This document shows, one piece after another, positions 1 to 8,823 of a DNA stretch of 26,287 nt. The notes under the pieces are model-generated. The model saw nothing but the letters and a program-made list of their open reading frames with translations. It was not told where the DNA came from and ran no database searches. Origin of the DNA: Bacteroidales bacterium (GTDB lineage: Bacteria; Bacteroidota; Bacteroidia; Bacteroidales; ML635J-15); assembly GCA_023228725.1 (NCBI GenBank), contig JALOAQ010000032.1, positions 1-26,287 on the forward strand. Reading direction: 5' to 3'. Position 1 is the first letter of the stretch. Each line of letters opens with the position of its first letter. The position numbers were made by a program, and so were the translations under genes.

Positions 1-1
1 A

Positions 2-2374
2 GAAGAAATTTTTTTACCCGACTATTACAAAAGAAATAAATACGTTGGAACTCACACATATCCAGGCCCTGGAATTTATCAAATTGTTGTGGAAGACCCC
101 AACAGAAACCTTGGAGTAAATAATATTCCTAATTCTGTAAATACAATGTTTTCCATTTCAACAACTATGATGATAAACCCAAATATTGGTACTAATAACA
201 CTCCTATTTTAACACAGCCACCGGTTGACAAAGCCGCAGTTGGACAAATATTTATACACAACCCTGGAGCTTTTGATCCTGATGGAGACAGTTTATCATA
301 TAAACTCACAACTTGTCGTGCCGAAAACGGCGAACCAATTGAGGGATACACACTTCCCCAAGCTTCAAGCTCAATTAGTGTAAACGAAATTACAGGAGAT
401 TTAGTTTGGGACACTCCTGTATTGCCCGGAATTTACAATATTGCAATGCTTATTGAAGAATGGAGAAATGGAATGAAAATTGGTTCCATAATTAGAGATA
501 TGCAAATTGAAGTTTATCAAACAAACAATAAAGCACCGGTGATTTCTAGTAATATGAAAATGTGTATTCAAGCAGATTCGCTTTTAAAACACACCATAAC
601 AGCTAGTGATCCAAATAATGATATAATAAAACTTACTGCAAACGGAGCTCCATTTGTTTTGGAAAACTCAGCTGCTACATTTACTCAAACTGTTTCTAAC
701 CCTGGATATGCAGAAGCGGAATTTATATGGCAAACTCAATGCGATTTTATTAGAAAACAAGCTTATACACTTAATGTAAAAGCCGAAGACAATAACTCGC
801 CTATTAGTTTAGTTGATATTGCAAATATTAGCATTAGCATTGTTGGACCTCCAGTTAAAGATTTGACTGCAATAGCTTCTACAAATAATATTGAATTGAA
901 TTGGAATATAAACTATTGTCCAAACGCAATTGGATATAATATTTATCGCAAAATTGGAAGTACAGGTTTTGTCCCCATCCACTGTCAAATTGGAGTTCCT
1001 GAAAGTTTGGGATATTCAAAAATTGCTTTTAATCAGGGCTACAATTCAAATTCGTTTAAAGATATAAATGCTTCTCAAGGACATGAATATTGTTATCTTG
1101 TTACTGCAGTTTTTGAAGACGGAGTGGAAGGATATGCTTCAGAAGAAGTTTGTGCGAGTTTAATTAGAGGGATTCCTACAATTACAAATGTAAGTGTTTT
1201 AGAAACAGATAAAGAGCAAGGAGAAATTTATATTGCTTGGGCAAAACCCACAGAAATTGAAATTGGCCAAGCGCCTGGTCCATACCAATATATATTATAT
1301 CGTTCTGAAGGATATTATGGAGAAAATCTTGTTGAAATTGCTGAATTTAATGATATTAATGATACTATTTTTTATGATTCATTATTAAACACAAAACAAA
1401 ATCCATATTCATACAAAGTAGAATTTTATAATAATCAAACTGAAAACAGATTTTTAATAGGCTCGCCTCACATTGCCTCATCAATGTTTTTAGAAATTGA
1501 GCAAATGGAAAATGCTTTAAAATTAAATTTGAATAAATCTGTGCCTTGGATAAATAAATCTTACACAATTTATAAATATTTTGAAGACACAAATAGTTAT
1601 GATTCAATTGCAAATTCAAACAAAAACACATATATAGATAAAGGCTTGATAAACGGGAAAGAATATTGCTATTATATAAAAAGCACAGGCTCCTACTCTA
1701 TTGACGGAATTATAAATCCAATTATTAATCTGTCTCAAATAAATTGTGCCGAAGCCATTGATACAACACCTCCTTGTCCACCTATTTTAAAAGTTACTTC
1801 CTTTTGCGACTCAGTTTATAATAAATTAAATTGGCATTTAGCGGATACTTGCAATGAGGATGTTATGTTTTATAAAATTTTCTATTCACCAAGTTTAGAT
1901 GGAAATTTCTCAATAATCAATCAAGCAAAAGCTGAACTTAGAGAGTTTTTACATTTTCCTGAAATTACTATGGCCGGCTGTTATTACATGACTGCTGTTG
2001 ATTCTTTTAATAACGAAAGTCCATTTTCAAATAAAGTATGCGTTGACGACTGTTCGTATTACGAGCTTCCAAATGTTTTCACCCCAAACAATGATGGAAT
2101 AAACGATTTTTTCAGACCTTTAGAACCCTATTATTTTGTGGAAAAAATTGATATTCAAATTTATAATCGATGGGGGCAATTAATGTACGAAACCGAAGAC
2201 CCTGACATTAATTGGGACGGAAGAAATTTTAAAAATGGAAAATTAGTTAGTGATGGAGTATATTTTTATAATTGTGATGTATATGAATATCGCTTAACAG
2301 GATTAGAAATCAGGCACTTAAACGGCTTTGTCCATGTGTTTTCAAGCAATCAAGTTAATAAGCCACAAGAATGA
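2..2374 (+). CDS. Secreted protein with fibronectin-type/cadherin-like modules and T9SS type B sorting domain (5' end outside window)
   Basis: The reading frame is open from base 2, so the gene begins upstream and only its last 790 codons are seen; the first ATG in frame (base 89) is internal. The visible part contains Ig/cadherin-like segments (for example GAFDPDGDSLSYKLTT, 'NKAPVISSN') and several fibronectin-III-like stretches with the pattern 'YNIYRK ... YCYLVTAVF' and 'YKIFYSP ... CYYMTAVD'. The last 90 or so residues are a typical gliding-motility-associated C-terminal domain: 'PNVFTPNNDGINDFFRP', 'IQIYNRWGQLMYE', 'WDGRNFKNGKLVSDGVYFY'. In Bacteroidota this domain sends proteins through the type IX secretion system to the cell surface (type B signal). 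Its stop overlaps the start of the next gene by 4 bp. The role of the displayed part is not recognisable; adhesion or surface structure is a guess. Confidence 0.9.
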   Translation, partial: EEIFLPDYYKRNKYVGTHTYPGPGIYQIVVEDPNRNLGVNNIPNSVNTMFSISTTMMINPNIGTNNTPILTQPPVDKAAVGQIFIHNPGAFDPDGDSLSYKLTTCRAENGEPIEGYTLPQASSSISVNEITGDLVWDTPVLPGIYNIAMLIEEWRNGMKIGSIIRDMQIEVYQTNNKAPVISSNMKMCIQADSLLKHTITASDPNNDIIKLTANGAPFVLENSAATFTQTVSNPGYAEAEFIWQTQCDFIRKQAYTLNVKAEDNNSPISLVDIANISISIVGPPVKDLTAIASTNNIELNWNINYCPNAIGYNIYRKIGSTGFVPIHCQIGVPESLGYSKIAFNQGYNSNSFKDINASQGHEYCYLVTAVFEDGVEGYASEEVCASLIRGIPTITNVSVLETDKEQGEIYIAWAKPTEIEIGQAPGPYQYILYRSEGYYGENLVEIAEFNDINDTIFYDSLLNTKQNPYSYKVEFYNNQTENRFLIGSPHIASSMFLEIEQMENALKLNLNKSVPWINKSYTIYKYFEDTNSYDSIANSNKNTYIDKGLINGKEYCYYIKSTGSYSIDGIINPIINLSQINCAEAIDTTPPCPPILKVTSFCDSVYNKLNWHLADTCNEDVMFYKIFYSPSLDGNFSIINQAKAELREFLHFPEITMAGCYYMTAVDSFNNESPFSNKVCVDDCSYYELPNVFTPNNDGINDFFRPLEPYYFVEKIDIQIYNRWGQLMYETEDPDINWDGRNFKNGKLVSDGVYFYNCDVYEYRLTGLEIRHLNGFVHVFSSNQVNKPQE

Positions 2375-3564
2375 AAAAGTTATTTTTAAATATTGCAATT
2401 TTACTTTTACCTTTTGCATTATTAAGTCAAAATATTAATCTTGACTTAGATTATTACAAAACTCTTTCATATTTACATAAAAATTCTCTTGATTCTGCTT
2501 TACTAAATATGAATAAATCAAAGCCTTCAAATCATAATAATTTACTTAAAGCAAATATTTTATACAAAAGCGGAGATTTTAATAATGCAATTATAATTTT
2601 AAAAAACTTAAATTCTGATTTTCCAAAAGAAACTTCATTGCTTTTAGCCAGAATTTATGCAAATATGAGTTTTGCTGATGAATCTTGTTTTTGGTTAAAT
2701 GAATATTTTAAGAACAAAAACCCTATTTACTACTCACAATTACTTAATTATCAAGAGTTTGAGCAAATCAACAAAACTGTGGAATGGAGAGAATTTTGGA
2801 ACAAAAATCCTTATTCTAAAAAATATGAAAAACTCGCAGAAGCTGAATATTTATTAAAACAAGAAGATTATTATTCAGCTATAGATATATTAAATTCTGA
2901 AAATTTTGCTAGTTACGAATATAAAAAGCAATTTCTTCTAGCAAAATCTTATTTCAACTTAAAAGATTATAAAATTGCAAATAATTATTTGAATAATTCC
3001 TTAAAATCCAAGCCAAAATTTATTGAAGCTATTGAACTTAAATATGAAATAAATTTTATTGAAAATAATTATTCTGAGACTTATAAACAAGCACTACTTT
3101 TACTTAGTCTTAGTCCTGAAAATCCTGAAAATTTAAAAAAATATTCTCAAGCTTGTTTTTACACAAATAAACTTTCTGAGGCAATATATTATATAAATAT
3201 TTACTGCGAAATTTACCCAGAAAATTTAGAAGCATTATTTTTAAAAACTCAGATTTACGTAGCTGACAATGACTTTAAAAAAGCTCTGCCAATTCTAAAT
3301 CGACTAGTTAATCTTAGTCCTGGCGAAAAAGATTTTTTTATTTTACGGGCAGACATATATTTTAAATTAGAATCTTGGAAATTTGCACGCGAAGATTACT
3401 CAATGGCTTTAGATATTGAGCCAATTTTACCTGAAGTTTTATTTAAAACTGGAAATTGTTGGCAAAATATGGGATTTAATAAAAAAGCATGTATTTATTG
3501 GCAAAAAGCCGCGGATAAAAAACATAGACAAGCTACAAAAAATATTTATAAATATTGTAAATAA
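2371..3564 (+). CDS. Exported TPR-repeat protein
   Basis: A 397-residue protein with an N-terminal signal peptide (hydrophobic 'LFLNIAILLLPFALLSQ') followed by tetratricopeptide-like helix pairs through most of its length. Examples are 'AEYLLKQEDYYSAIDILNS', 'AKSYFNLKDYKIANNYLNNSL', 'KTQIYVADNDFKKALPILNRLVNLSPG' and 'ADIYFKLESWKFAREDYSMALDIEP', plus a C-terminal repeat 'GNCWQNMGFNKKACIYWQKAADKKHRQA'. TPR solenoids bind other proteins; no catalytic motif is visible. The ATG overlaps the stop of the upstream type B secreted protein (ATGA), so the two are probably translationally coupled. A periplasmic scaffold or partner serving that secreted protein is an inference from position only. Confidence 0.85.
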   Translation: MKKLFLNIAILLLPFALLSQNINLDLDYYKTLSYLHKNSLDSALLNMNKSKPSNHNNLLKANILYKSGDFNNAIIILKNLNSDFPKETSLLLARIYANMSFADESCFWLNEYFKNKNPIYYSQLLNYQEFEQINKTVEWREFWNKNPYSKKYEKLAEAEYLLKQEDYYSAIDILNSENFASYEYKKQFLLAKSYFNLKDYKIANNYLNNSLKSKPKFIEAIELKYEINFIENNYSETYKQALLLLSLSPENPENLKKYSQACFYTNKLSEAIYYINIYCEIYPENLEALFLKTQIYVADNDFKKALPILNRLVNLSPGEKDFFILRADIYFKLESWKFAREDYSMALDIEPILPEVLFKTGNCWQNMGFNKKACIYWQKAADKKHRQATKNIYKYCK

Positions 3565-3603
3565 GTTTGCGAAATTGGATTAAATATTTTTACGGCAAGA
3601 AAT

Positions 3604-3631
3604 AAAAAAAGGGAACTTCTTTGCTCCCTTT
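3604..3631 (-). terminator. Rho-independent terminator of the dipeptidase operon
   Basis: Arms AAAGGGA (3608-3614) and TCCCTTT (3625-3631) form a 7-bp stem with a 10-nt loop. Read on the minus strand the stem is followed by a run of T (3607-3604 and the stem's own T's). It lies just after the stop of the minus-strand dipeptidase gene and between two converging genes, so it may also end the plus-strand TPR transcript, although the T-run is weaker that way. Confidence 0.8.
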
Positions 3632-3638
3632 CAAGTTT

Positions 3639-5009
3639 TTAAGCCATCATTTCTGTAAAATATTTATAAAATAATGGAATGGTTTTTATTCCGTTTAAGA
3701 AGTTTTCAACCGGATAACTTTCATTTGGTGAGTGAATAGCATCTTCTTCTAAACCAAAGCCCATAAGCACAGATTTAATTCCTAAAACTTCCTCGAAAGT
3801 AGAAATAATTGGAATTGAACCACCGCTTCTAACAGGAACGGGAACTTTATTATAAACATCAGTATATGCTTTTTCTGCAGCTTTATAAGCCGGCAAGTCA
3901 ATTGGACAAACATAGCCTTGTCCACCGTGCAAAGGAGTTACTACAACTTTCACATAATCTGGAGCTATAGCTTCAAAATGTTGTTTAAAAAGTTTTGAGA
4001 TTTTAACATTATCTTGATTTGGGACTAAACGAGTAGAAATTTTCGCATAAGCTTTTGACGGCAAAACAGTTTTTGCTCCTTCTCCTGTATATCCACCCCA
4101 AATACCACAAATATCAAAACTTGGTCTAATTCCTGTACGTTCAGTAGTTGTATAACCGGCTTCACCTTTTAAAGCCTTTACATTAATTGCTTTTTTATAA
4201 TTTTCATCAGAATGTGGTTTTTTATTTAACATTTCTCTTTCTTGAGGGCTAACTTCAATCACATCGTCATAAAACCTGGGAATAGTAATTCTTCCATTTT
4301 CGTCTTGCATATCTGCAATCATTTTTGCGAGCACGTTAATTGGGTTTGCAACAGCACCACCAAACAATCCGCTATGTAAATCTTTATCTGGTCCTGTAAC
4401 TTCAACCTCCCAATATGACAATCCACGCAAACCTGTTGTAATACTTGGAATATCTCGGGCAATCATACTTGTATCTGAAACTAAAATAATATCAGCTTTA
4501 AGCATTTCTTTATTATTTTCGCACCACTGCCCAAGACTTGGAGAGCCAATTTCTTCTTCACCTTCAATCATAAACTTAACATTGCAAGGCAAGGTATCTG
4601 TTTTTACCATTAACTCAAATGCTTTTGCGTGCATAAAACCCTGACCTTTATCATCGTCTGCACCACGAGCCCAAATTTTTCCGTCTTTTATTACTGGCTC
4701 AAAAGGGTCTGTATTCCACAATTCAAGTGGGTCAACAGGCATAACGTCATAATGAGCATAAACCATTACTGTTGGCAATTTCGGGTCGATTATTTTTTCA
4801 CCATAAACAACAGGATTACCAGCTGTTGGCATAACTTCGGCTTTATCTGCCCCTGCTTGCAAAATCATATCACGCCAATACTCAGCACATTTTTGCATAT
4901 CAGGTTTATGGTCCTGAATTGAACTAATAGAAGGAATTCGGATTAAACCGAAAAGCTCTTCAAAAAATCTTTCTTTGTTTTTTTCTACATAATCATTAAT
5001 GTAATTCAT
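3639..5009 (-). CDS. M20-family dipeptidase
   Basis: 456 residues, the usual length for M20 metallopeptidases of the dipeptidase/CNDP-like group, which hydrolyse short peptides with two zinc ions. Visible family motifs are YAHYDVMPVD (residues 84-93, metal-binding His86 and catalytic Asp88), 'WARGADDDKGQ' (113-123, bridging Asp), 'FMIEGEEEIGS' (146-156, catalytic/metal Glu pair), and the dimerisation-domain pattern 'GLRGLSYWEVEVTGPDKDLHSGLFGG'. A late His in 'LEEDAIHSPNESYPVENF' matches the last metal ligand. There is no signal peptide, so it is cytoplasmic. It is 22 bp downstream of a small envelope-protein gene on the same strand and ends at a hairpin terminator. The exact substrate cannot be told. 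Confidence 0.93.
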   Translation of the reverse strand: MNYINDYVEKNKERFFEELFGLIRIPSISSIQDHKPDMQKCAEYWRDMILQAGADKAEVMPTAGNPVVYGEKIIDPKLPTVMVYAHYDVMPVDPLELWNTDPFEPVIKDGKIWARGADDDKGQGFMHAKAFELMVKTDTLPCNVKFMIEGEEEIGSPSLGQWCENNKEMLKADIILVSDTSMIARDIPSITTGLRGLSYWEVEVTGPDKDLHSGLFGGAVANPINVLAKMIADMQDENGRITIPRFYDDVIEVSPQEREMLNKKPHSDENYKKAINVKALKGEAGYTTTERTGIRPSFDICGIWGGYTGEGAKTVLPSKAYAKISTRLVPNQDNVKISKLFKQHFEAIAPDYVKVVVTPLHGGQGYVCPIDLPAYKAAEKAYTDVYNKVPVPVRSGGSIPIISTFEEVLGIKSVLMGFGLEEDAIHSPNESYPVENFLNGIKTIPLFYKYFTEMMA

Positions 5010-5031
5010 AATTTTAAAATTTTATATTAAT

Positions 5032-5643
5032 TTAATAAGGTCCAACATAAGCATTTGAAAAATAAAAATGTAATTGCAAACCAATCACTTGATACCTTTT
5101 GTTAAAACTCCCATAAAGCGTAGTTCCAATTCCTAAATCATAAAAATACTTGAATGTTAATTGTATTTCTGTATGAGCTCCTAATTGATGATTTTTTACT
5201 GAAACGAGATTACTTTTAGGGACTAAAGACGTTGCAAGCGAAGGTCCTATAAAAAAGCCAAAATTAAGCCAGCGTTTTTCGAAACGCAAACCAGCCCCAA
5301 TATGAAAGTCGTTAAGTTTTTCGAGTGGGCGTTTCATAAAAAACACAGGACTTGTATAATGATATCCGGCATTAAAATACATTGCGCGAAAGCGATGATG
5401 ATAAGTTAATGCTAAATTTTGCTGATTATATAGTTTTGAATTTATATGATAACCCAAGCCATAAGCTACTGTAAACCAATTACTACCGGTTTTATACATT
5501 TTTTTATCATATCTAACTTGAGGAAACATTTTCTCCCATTTTGTTAATGGTCGCGTTGATTTAGGCATGTTATCCGAATTTTGAGAAAACAAACTCAAAT
5601 TAAAAATCAATAGTATAAATAATATGAAATTATTTTTATTCAT
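5032..5643 (-). CDS. Hypothetical exported protein, probable small outer-membrane beta-barrel
   Basis: 203 residues from the ATG at 5643. A longer reading from a TTG at 5652 is possible but would overlap the -7 promoter box, so the ATG is preferred. The signal peptide 'FILFILLIFNLSLFSQ' is followed by a conserved-looking linker ('KSTRPLTKWEKMFPQVRYDKKMYKTGSNWFTV'). After that come alternating hydrophobic/polar strands rich in aromatic residues and glycine ('GLGYHI', 'NLALTYHHRFRAMYFNAGYHY', 'FHIGAGLRFEKRWLNFGFFIGPSLA', 'VIGLQLHFYFSNAYVGPY'), ending in Tyr. This fits an 8-10-strand outer-membrane barrel but no family is recognised. It is the first gene of a two-gene operon with the M20 dipeptidase. 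Confidence 0.75.
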   Translation of the reverse strand: MNKNNFILFILLIFNLSLFSQNSDNMPKSTRPLTKWEKMFPQVRYDKKMYKTGSNWFTVAYGLGYHINSKLYNQQNLALTYHHRFRAMYFNAGYHYTSPVFFMKRPLEKLNDFHIGAGLRFEKRWLNFGFFIGPSLATSLVPKSNLVSVKNHQLGAHTEIQLTFKYFYDLGIGTTLYGSFNKRYQVIGLQLHFYFSNAYVGPY

Positions 5644-5649
5644 AAAAAA

Positions 5650-5657
5650 CAAAGATA
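5650..5657 (-). promoter_or_regulatory. Bacteroidota -7 box (TATCTTTG) for the minus operon
   Basis: TATCTTTG on the minus strand matches the Bacteroidota consensus TAnnTTTG. It ends 6 nt before the ATG at 5643, which would make the transcript nearly leaderless. No good -33 TTTG is seen at the expected distance. Confidence 0.45.
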
Positions 5658-5762
5658 AAGTTTTTAACGAGAATTTCTGCGAAAAATTATTTTACAAGAT
5701 AAATATTTTACTATTATGTTATAAAATAGCAAACATTTTAATAAAGATTAAAATAAGTTTAT

Positions 5763-5770
5763 TAGTTTTG
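5763..5770 (+). promoter_or_regulatory. Candidate -7 box (TAGTTTTG) for serC
   Basis: TAGTTTTG fits TAnnTTTG and lies about 40 nt before the serC ATG, in the 168-bp divergent gap. No -33 match is seen. The rest of this gap is AT-rich with no other structure noticed. Confidence 0.4.
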
Positions 5771-5811
5771 CTAAAAATATTATTGATAAATTAATTAAAA
5801 TATAAAAAATT

Positions 5812-6882
5812 ATGAGAAAACACATTTTTAATGCAGGACCATGTAAGCTATCAGACAGAACTTTAGAAAACACTGCAAAAGCAATTTTAGAGTTTAACAA
5901 TTCCGGGCAATCAATCATGGAAGTTTCACATCGCGGTAAAGACTTTGTTGCTGTAATGGACAATACTGTTGAATTAATGCGTGAAATTTTAGAAATTCCG
6001 GAAAATTATTCTATATTATTTTTAGGTGGTGGTGCAAGTTTGCAATTTGCAATGATACCGTATAATTTCATGAAATCTAAAGCTTTTTATTTAGATACCG
6101 GAACTTGGTCAACTTCAGCAATTAAAGAAGCTAAACTTTGGGGCGAAGTTGTTGAGTTTTCTTCCAAAGATAAAGCTTATACTTATATTCCGAAAAATTT
6201 TAAAGTACCTGCTGACGTTGATTATGTACATATTACAACTAACAACACTATTCGCGGAACAGAAATCCATACTGATTTAAGCTTTGATAAACCTCTTATT
6301 GCTGATATGTCATCAGATATTTTAAGTCGTCCTGTAGATATTAGCAAATATGCAATGATTTATGGTGGTGCACAAAAAAACATGGGACCTGCAGGAGTTA
6401 CTTTCGTAATTATCCGTAATGATATGCTAGATAAAGTTGTTGACCGTCCAATTCCAACAATGTTCAAATATTCTACACATATTGACAAAGGTTCAATGCA
6501 TAATACACCTCCTGTTGTTAATATTTTTGCTTTACGCGAAACTTTATTATGGGTAAAAGAAAACGGTGGGCTTAAAGCTATGGATAAATTAGCAGACGAA
6601 AGAGCTAATATGCTTTATAATGCAATTGACGAAAGTAAAATATTCAATTGCCCTGTAGTTAAAGAAGACAGGTCTAGAATGAATGCTATTTTTACTCTTG
6701 AAGAAAAATACAAACACTTAGAAGAAGATTTTGTAAAATTTGCAGGTTCTAAAGATTGTGTTGGAATAAAAGGGCATCGCTCTGTTGGTGGTTTTAGAGC
6801 TTCAATTTATAACGCAAGTACTATAGAAGACGTAAAAGTTTTAGTTGAAGTCATTAAAGAATTTGATAAAAAACACGCATAA
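5812..6882 (+). CDS. serC: Phosphoserine aminotransferase
   Basis: 356 residues, full length for SerC, a PLP enzyme that converts 3-phosphohydroxypyruvate and glutamate to phosphoserine in serine synthesis (it can also act in vitamin B6 synthesis in some bacteria). Landmarks: N-terminal 'FNAGPCKLSDRTLENT' and 'SIMEVSHRGKDF', the phosphate/PLP loop 'LFLGGGASLQFAMIPYNF', 'YVHITTNNTIRGTE', 'IADMSSDILSRPVDISKY', and the Schiff-base lysine Lys189 in YGGAQKNMGPAGVT. The C-terminus 'KGHRSVGGFRASIYNAS' matches the family's substrate-binding Arg region. It is a single-gene unit: divergent from the upstream operon and followed by a strong terminator. No serA/serB is next to it. Confidence 0.97.
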   Translation: MRKHIFNAGPCKLSDRTLENTAKAILEFNNSGQSIMEVSHRGKDFVAVMDNTVELMREILEIPENYSILFLGGGASLQFAMIPYNFMKSKAFYLDTGTWSTSAIKEAKLWGEVVEFSSKDKAYTYIPKNFKVPADVDYVHITTNNTIRGTEIHTDLSFDKPLIADMSSDILSRPVDISKYAMIYGGAQKNMGPAGVTFVIIRNDMLDKVVDRPIPTMFKYSTHIDKGSMHNTPPVVNIFALRETLLWVKENGGLKAMDKLADERANMLYNAIDESKIFNCPVVKEDRSRMNAIFTLEEKYKHLEEDFVKFAGSKDCVGIKGHRSVGGFRASIYNASTIEDVKVLVEVIKEFDKKHA

Positions 6883-6901
6883 TACATCTCCTTTTTTTAA
6901 A

Positions 6902-6933
6902 AAAAGAGCTCCAAAATTTTTGGAGCTTTTTTA
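6902..6933 (+). terminator. Rho-independent terminator of serC
   Basis: AGCTCCAA paired with TTGGAGCT (stem within 6907-6926) followed by six T's, 20-50 bp after the serC stop. A-rich sequence on the left makes it plausible in the opposite direction too. Confidence 0.88.
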
Positions 6934-6972
6934 TTTTATAAATTTATCAATTATAAATGATTTTGAATTTAT

Positions 6973-6980
6973 TATCTTTG
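6973..6980 (+). promoter_or_regulatory. Candidate -7 box (TATCTTTG) for the two-component operon
   Basis: TATCTTTG matches TAnnTTTG and lies 17 nt before the histidine-kinase ATG, directly after the serC terminator. No -33 TTTG at a standard distance. Confidence 0.45.
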
Positions 6981-6997
6981 TAAAAAATTCTTAGTAA

Positions 6998-7960
6998 ATG
7001 CTCCTTAAAATTGTTTTATTATTAGCTATAATTTTTCAAGTAATTGCAGCAGTTGTATCGCTTCGACTTACAAGAAAAACCAAATACAATCTTTCGTGGA
7101 TATTTATTAGCTTAGGTTTTGCAGCACTTTTACTAAGAATGATTTTAGAAGCTCTTCCCTTCTATTTTGACGTAGAACCAAAATCTTATGGATTTTTATA
7201 CATTTGGCTTGGTGTTGGCTCAGCTATATTTTTTGCAATTGGTTTAATCCTTATCAGAAGTATTTTTACGTATATGGAAAAAATAGAAAAAGAAAAGCGT
7301 GCAAACGAAAAACGTTTTTTGTCTATTTTAATTCAAGCCGAAGATAATGAAAGGAAAAGATTGGCAAAAGATTTACACGATGGTTTAGGACCTTTACTTT
7401 CAACTATTAAAATGTCATTATCTGCTTTAAAAAAACCAAACACTAAAGAACAAGAAAAAATTATTTTAGATAACTTAGACAAAGTTGTGGTGGAGTCTAT
7501 GAAAAGCATTAAAGAAATTTCAGATAATCTAAATCCTCATGTACTTGATAATTTTGGTTTAGATAAAGCTATAAATAATTTTATCCAAAAAATCACTACA
7601 ACAGGAGATATAAAAATAAAATATACCAGTAATTTAAACGATTTACGCATAGAAGTCAGCAAAGAAACTGTATTATACAGAGTTATTTGCGAATTAATAA
7701 ACAATACAATAAAGCACGCAAACGCAAACAAAATAAATATTAATTTATATTACGACATTCACAATATTTCCTTAACTTATAAAGACAACGGCAGAGGCTT
7801 TGAATTAGACAATTTATTTAAACCTCAAGAAAAAGGAACAGGAATTTATAATATTTACAATAGAATTAATTCTTTAAAAGGATTTGTTAATATAGATTCT
7901 AAAATTAATAATGGAACCATAGTAAAAATTAAAATACCTTTCTCAAATGACATCAAATAA
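6998..7960 (+). CDS. Membrane sensor histidine kinase, NarX/DesK (HisKA_3) type
   Basis: 320 residues. The N-terminal third holds about three hydrophobic membrane segments (residues 4-20, 33-52, 66-88), then a charged linker/coiled coil (92-122), the HisKA_3 dimerisation domain with phospho-acceptor His127 in 'RLAKDLHDGLGPLLS', and a HATPase domain with N-box 'CELINNTIKHA' (231-241), G1 'DNGRGF' (263-268) and G2 'GTGIYNIYNRI' (280-290). There is no separate periplasmic sensor domain, so the signal is probably sensed in or at the membrane. The gene overlaps the response-regulator gene by 14 bp, so the two are a cognate, translationally coupled pair. The signal is unknown. Confidence 0.93.
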   Translation: MLLKIVLLLAIIFQVIAAVVSLRLTRKTKYNLSWIFISLGFAALLLRMILEALPFYFDVEPKSYGFLYIWLGVGSAIFFAIGLILIRSIFTYMEKIEKEKRANEKRFLSILIQAEDNERKRLAKDLHDGLGPLLSTIKMSLSALKKPNTKEQEKIILDNLDKVVVESMKSIKEISDNLNPHVLDNFGLDKAINNFIQKITTTGDIKIKYTSNLNDLRIEVSKETVLYRVICELINNTIKHANANKININLYYDIHNISLTYKDNGRGFELDNLFKPQEKGTGIYNIYNRINSLKGFVNIDSKINNGTIVKIKIPFSNDIK

Positions 7961-8603
7961 AAACATATATAATGTAATGATTGTTGACGATCATGCTTTA
8001 TTCAGAGACGGACTTAAATTATTATTAAATTCATTTCCTAACTTTAAAGTAGTAGCTGAAGCATCAAATGGAGAAGAATTTTTACAAACTTTAGAGCTAA
8101 TCCCTGTTGATATTGTTTTATTAGATATAGAAATGCCAATATTAAACGGAATTGAAGCTACAAAAATAGCCATAAAAAAACAAGCAAATCTTAAAATCAT
8201 TACACTCTCAATGTATGGAGACGAAGAGTATTATTACAAAATGATAGAAGCAGGTGCAAGTGGTTTTTTATTAAAAGATTCGGATATTGACGAAGTGCAT
8301 TCAGCTTTAAACGCTGTAGTTGAAGGAAAAAGTTATTTTAGCCAAGAATTATTACAAAATTTAATTAATAACTTAAAAAACCAAGACGAAAACACAAAAG
8401 AAACATTTGACTTATCTGCAAGAGAAATTGAAATTATTGATTTAATTTGCCAAGGTCTATCAAACATAGAAATTGGAGAAAAACTATTTTTAAGTAAAAG
8501 AACTGTAGAAAAACATAGAGCTAATATTTTAGAAAAAACAAATTCGAAAAATACTGCAAGCTTAGTAATGTTTGCAATAAAAAATAAAATTGTAAGTATA
8601 TAG
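7947..8603 (+). CDS. NarL/FixJ-family response regulator
   Basis: 218 residues: a receiver domain (8-125) with acidic pair Asp14/Asp15, phospho-acceptor Asp60 in 'VLLDIEMP', Thr87 and Lys110 ('FLLKD'). A linker precedes a LuxR-type helix-turn-helix (about 155-213: 'LSAREIEIIDLICQGLSNIEIGEKLFLSKRTVEKHRANILEK'). It is phosphorylated by the overlapping upstream kinase and then acts as a DNA-binding transcription regulator. Its targets are unknown; paired TGTCCAA motifs right after its stop and before the urea-transporter gene are candidate binding sites (inference). Confidence 0.95.
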   Translation: MTSNKNIYNVMIVDDHALFRDGLKLLLNSFPNFKVVAEASNGEEFLQTLELIPVDIVLLDIEMPILNGIEATKIAIKKQANLKIITLSMYGDEEYYYKMIEAGASGFLLKDSDIDEVHSALNAVVEGKSYFSQELLQNLINNLKNQDENTKETFDLSAREIEIIDLICQGLSNIEIGEKLFLSKRTVEKHRANILEKTNSKNTASLVMFAIKNKIVSI

Positions 8604-8613
8604 TTTAAAAAAA

Positions 8614-8697
8614 TGTCCAATCTATGTCCAAAATTTCAAAATGCTAATAGCCTGTGTATGAGAGGTTTAGAATATTTTTGTCCAAATACTTGTCCAA
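8614..8697. promoter_or_regulatory. Two pairs of TGTCCAA direct repeats in the gap before the urea transporter
   Basis: TGTCCAA occurs four times in 84 bp: at 8614, 8625, 8679 and 8691. Within each pair the starts are 11 and 12 bp apart, about one DNA helix turn, and the pairs are 54 bp apart start to start. This arrangement is typical of sites bound by dimeric or tandem transcription factors. The rest of the 220-bp gap (8604-8823) has an 8-bp palindrome ACCTAGGT at 8747-8754, and a 12-bp direct repeat AATTTTTTGATA at 8795 and 8810. No clear TAnnTTTG box was found. Confidence 0.45.
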
Positions 8698-8823
8698 AGT
8701 TTTATTGCATAAAAACAATTAAACATTTCTATATTTAACTAATTGCACCTAGGTAATTAAACAAAACTTGCAAAAATTCATTTACTATATTAATAATTTT
8801 TTGATATAGAATTTTTTGATAAT

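Noticed and set aside
4629..4922. Plus-strand 97-codon open frame inside the M20 dipeptidase gene
   Set aside because: Antisense to a clear conserved gene; no motif or promoter of its own.
5652..5811. Riboswitch or leader element before serC
   Set aside because: The gap is very AT-rich and no stable stem or known aptamer pattern was found.
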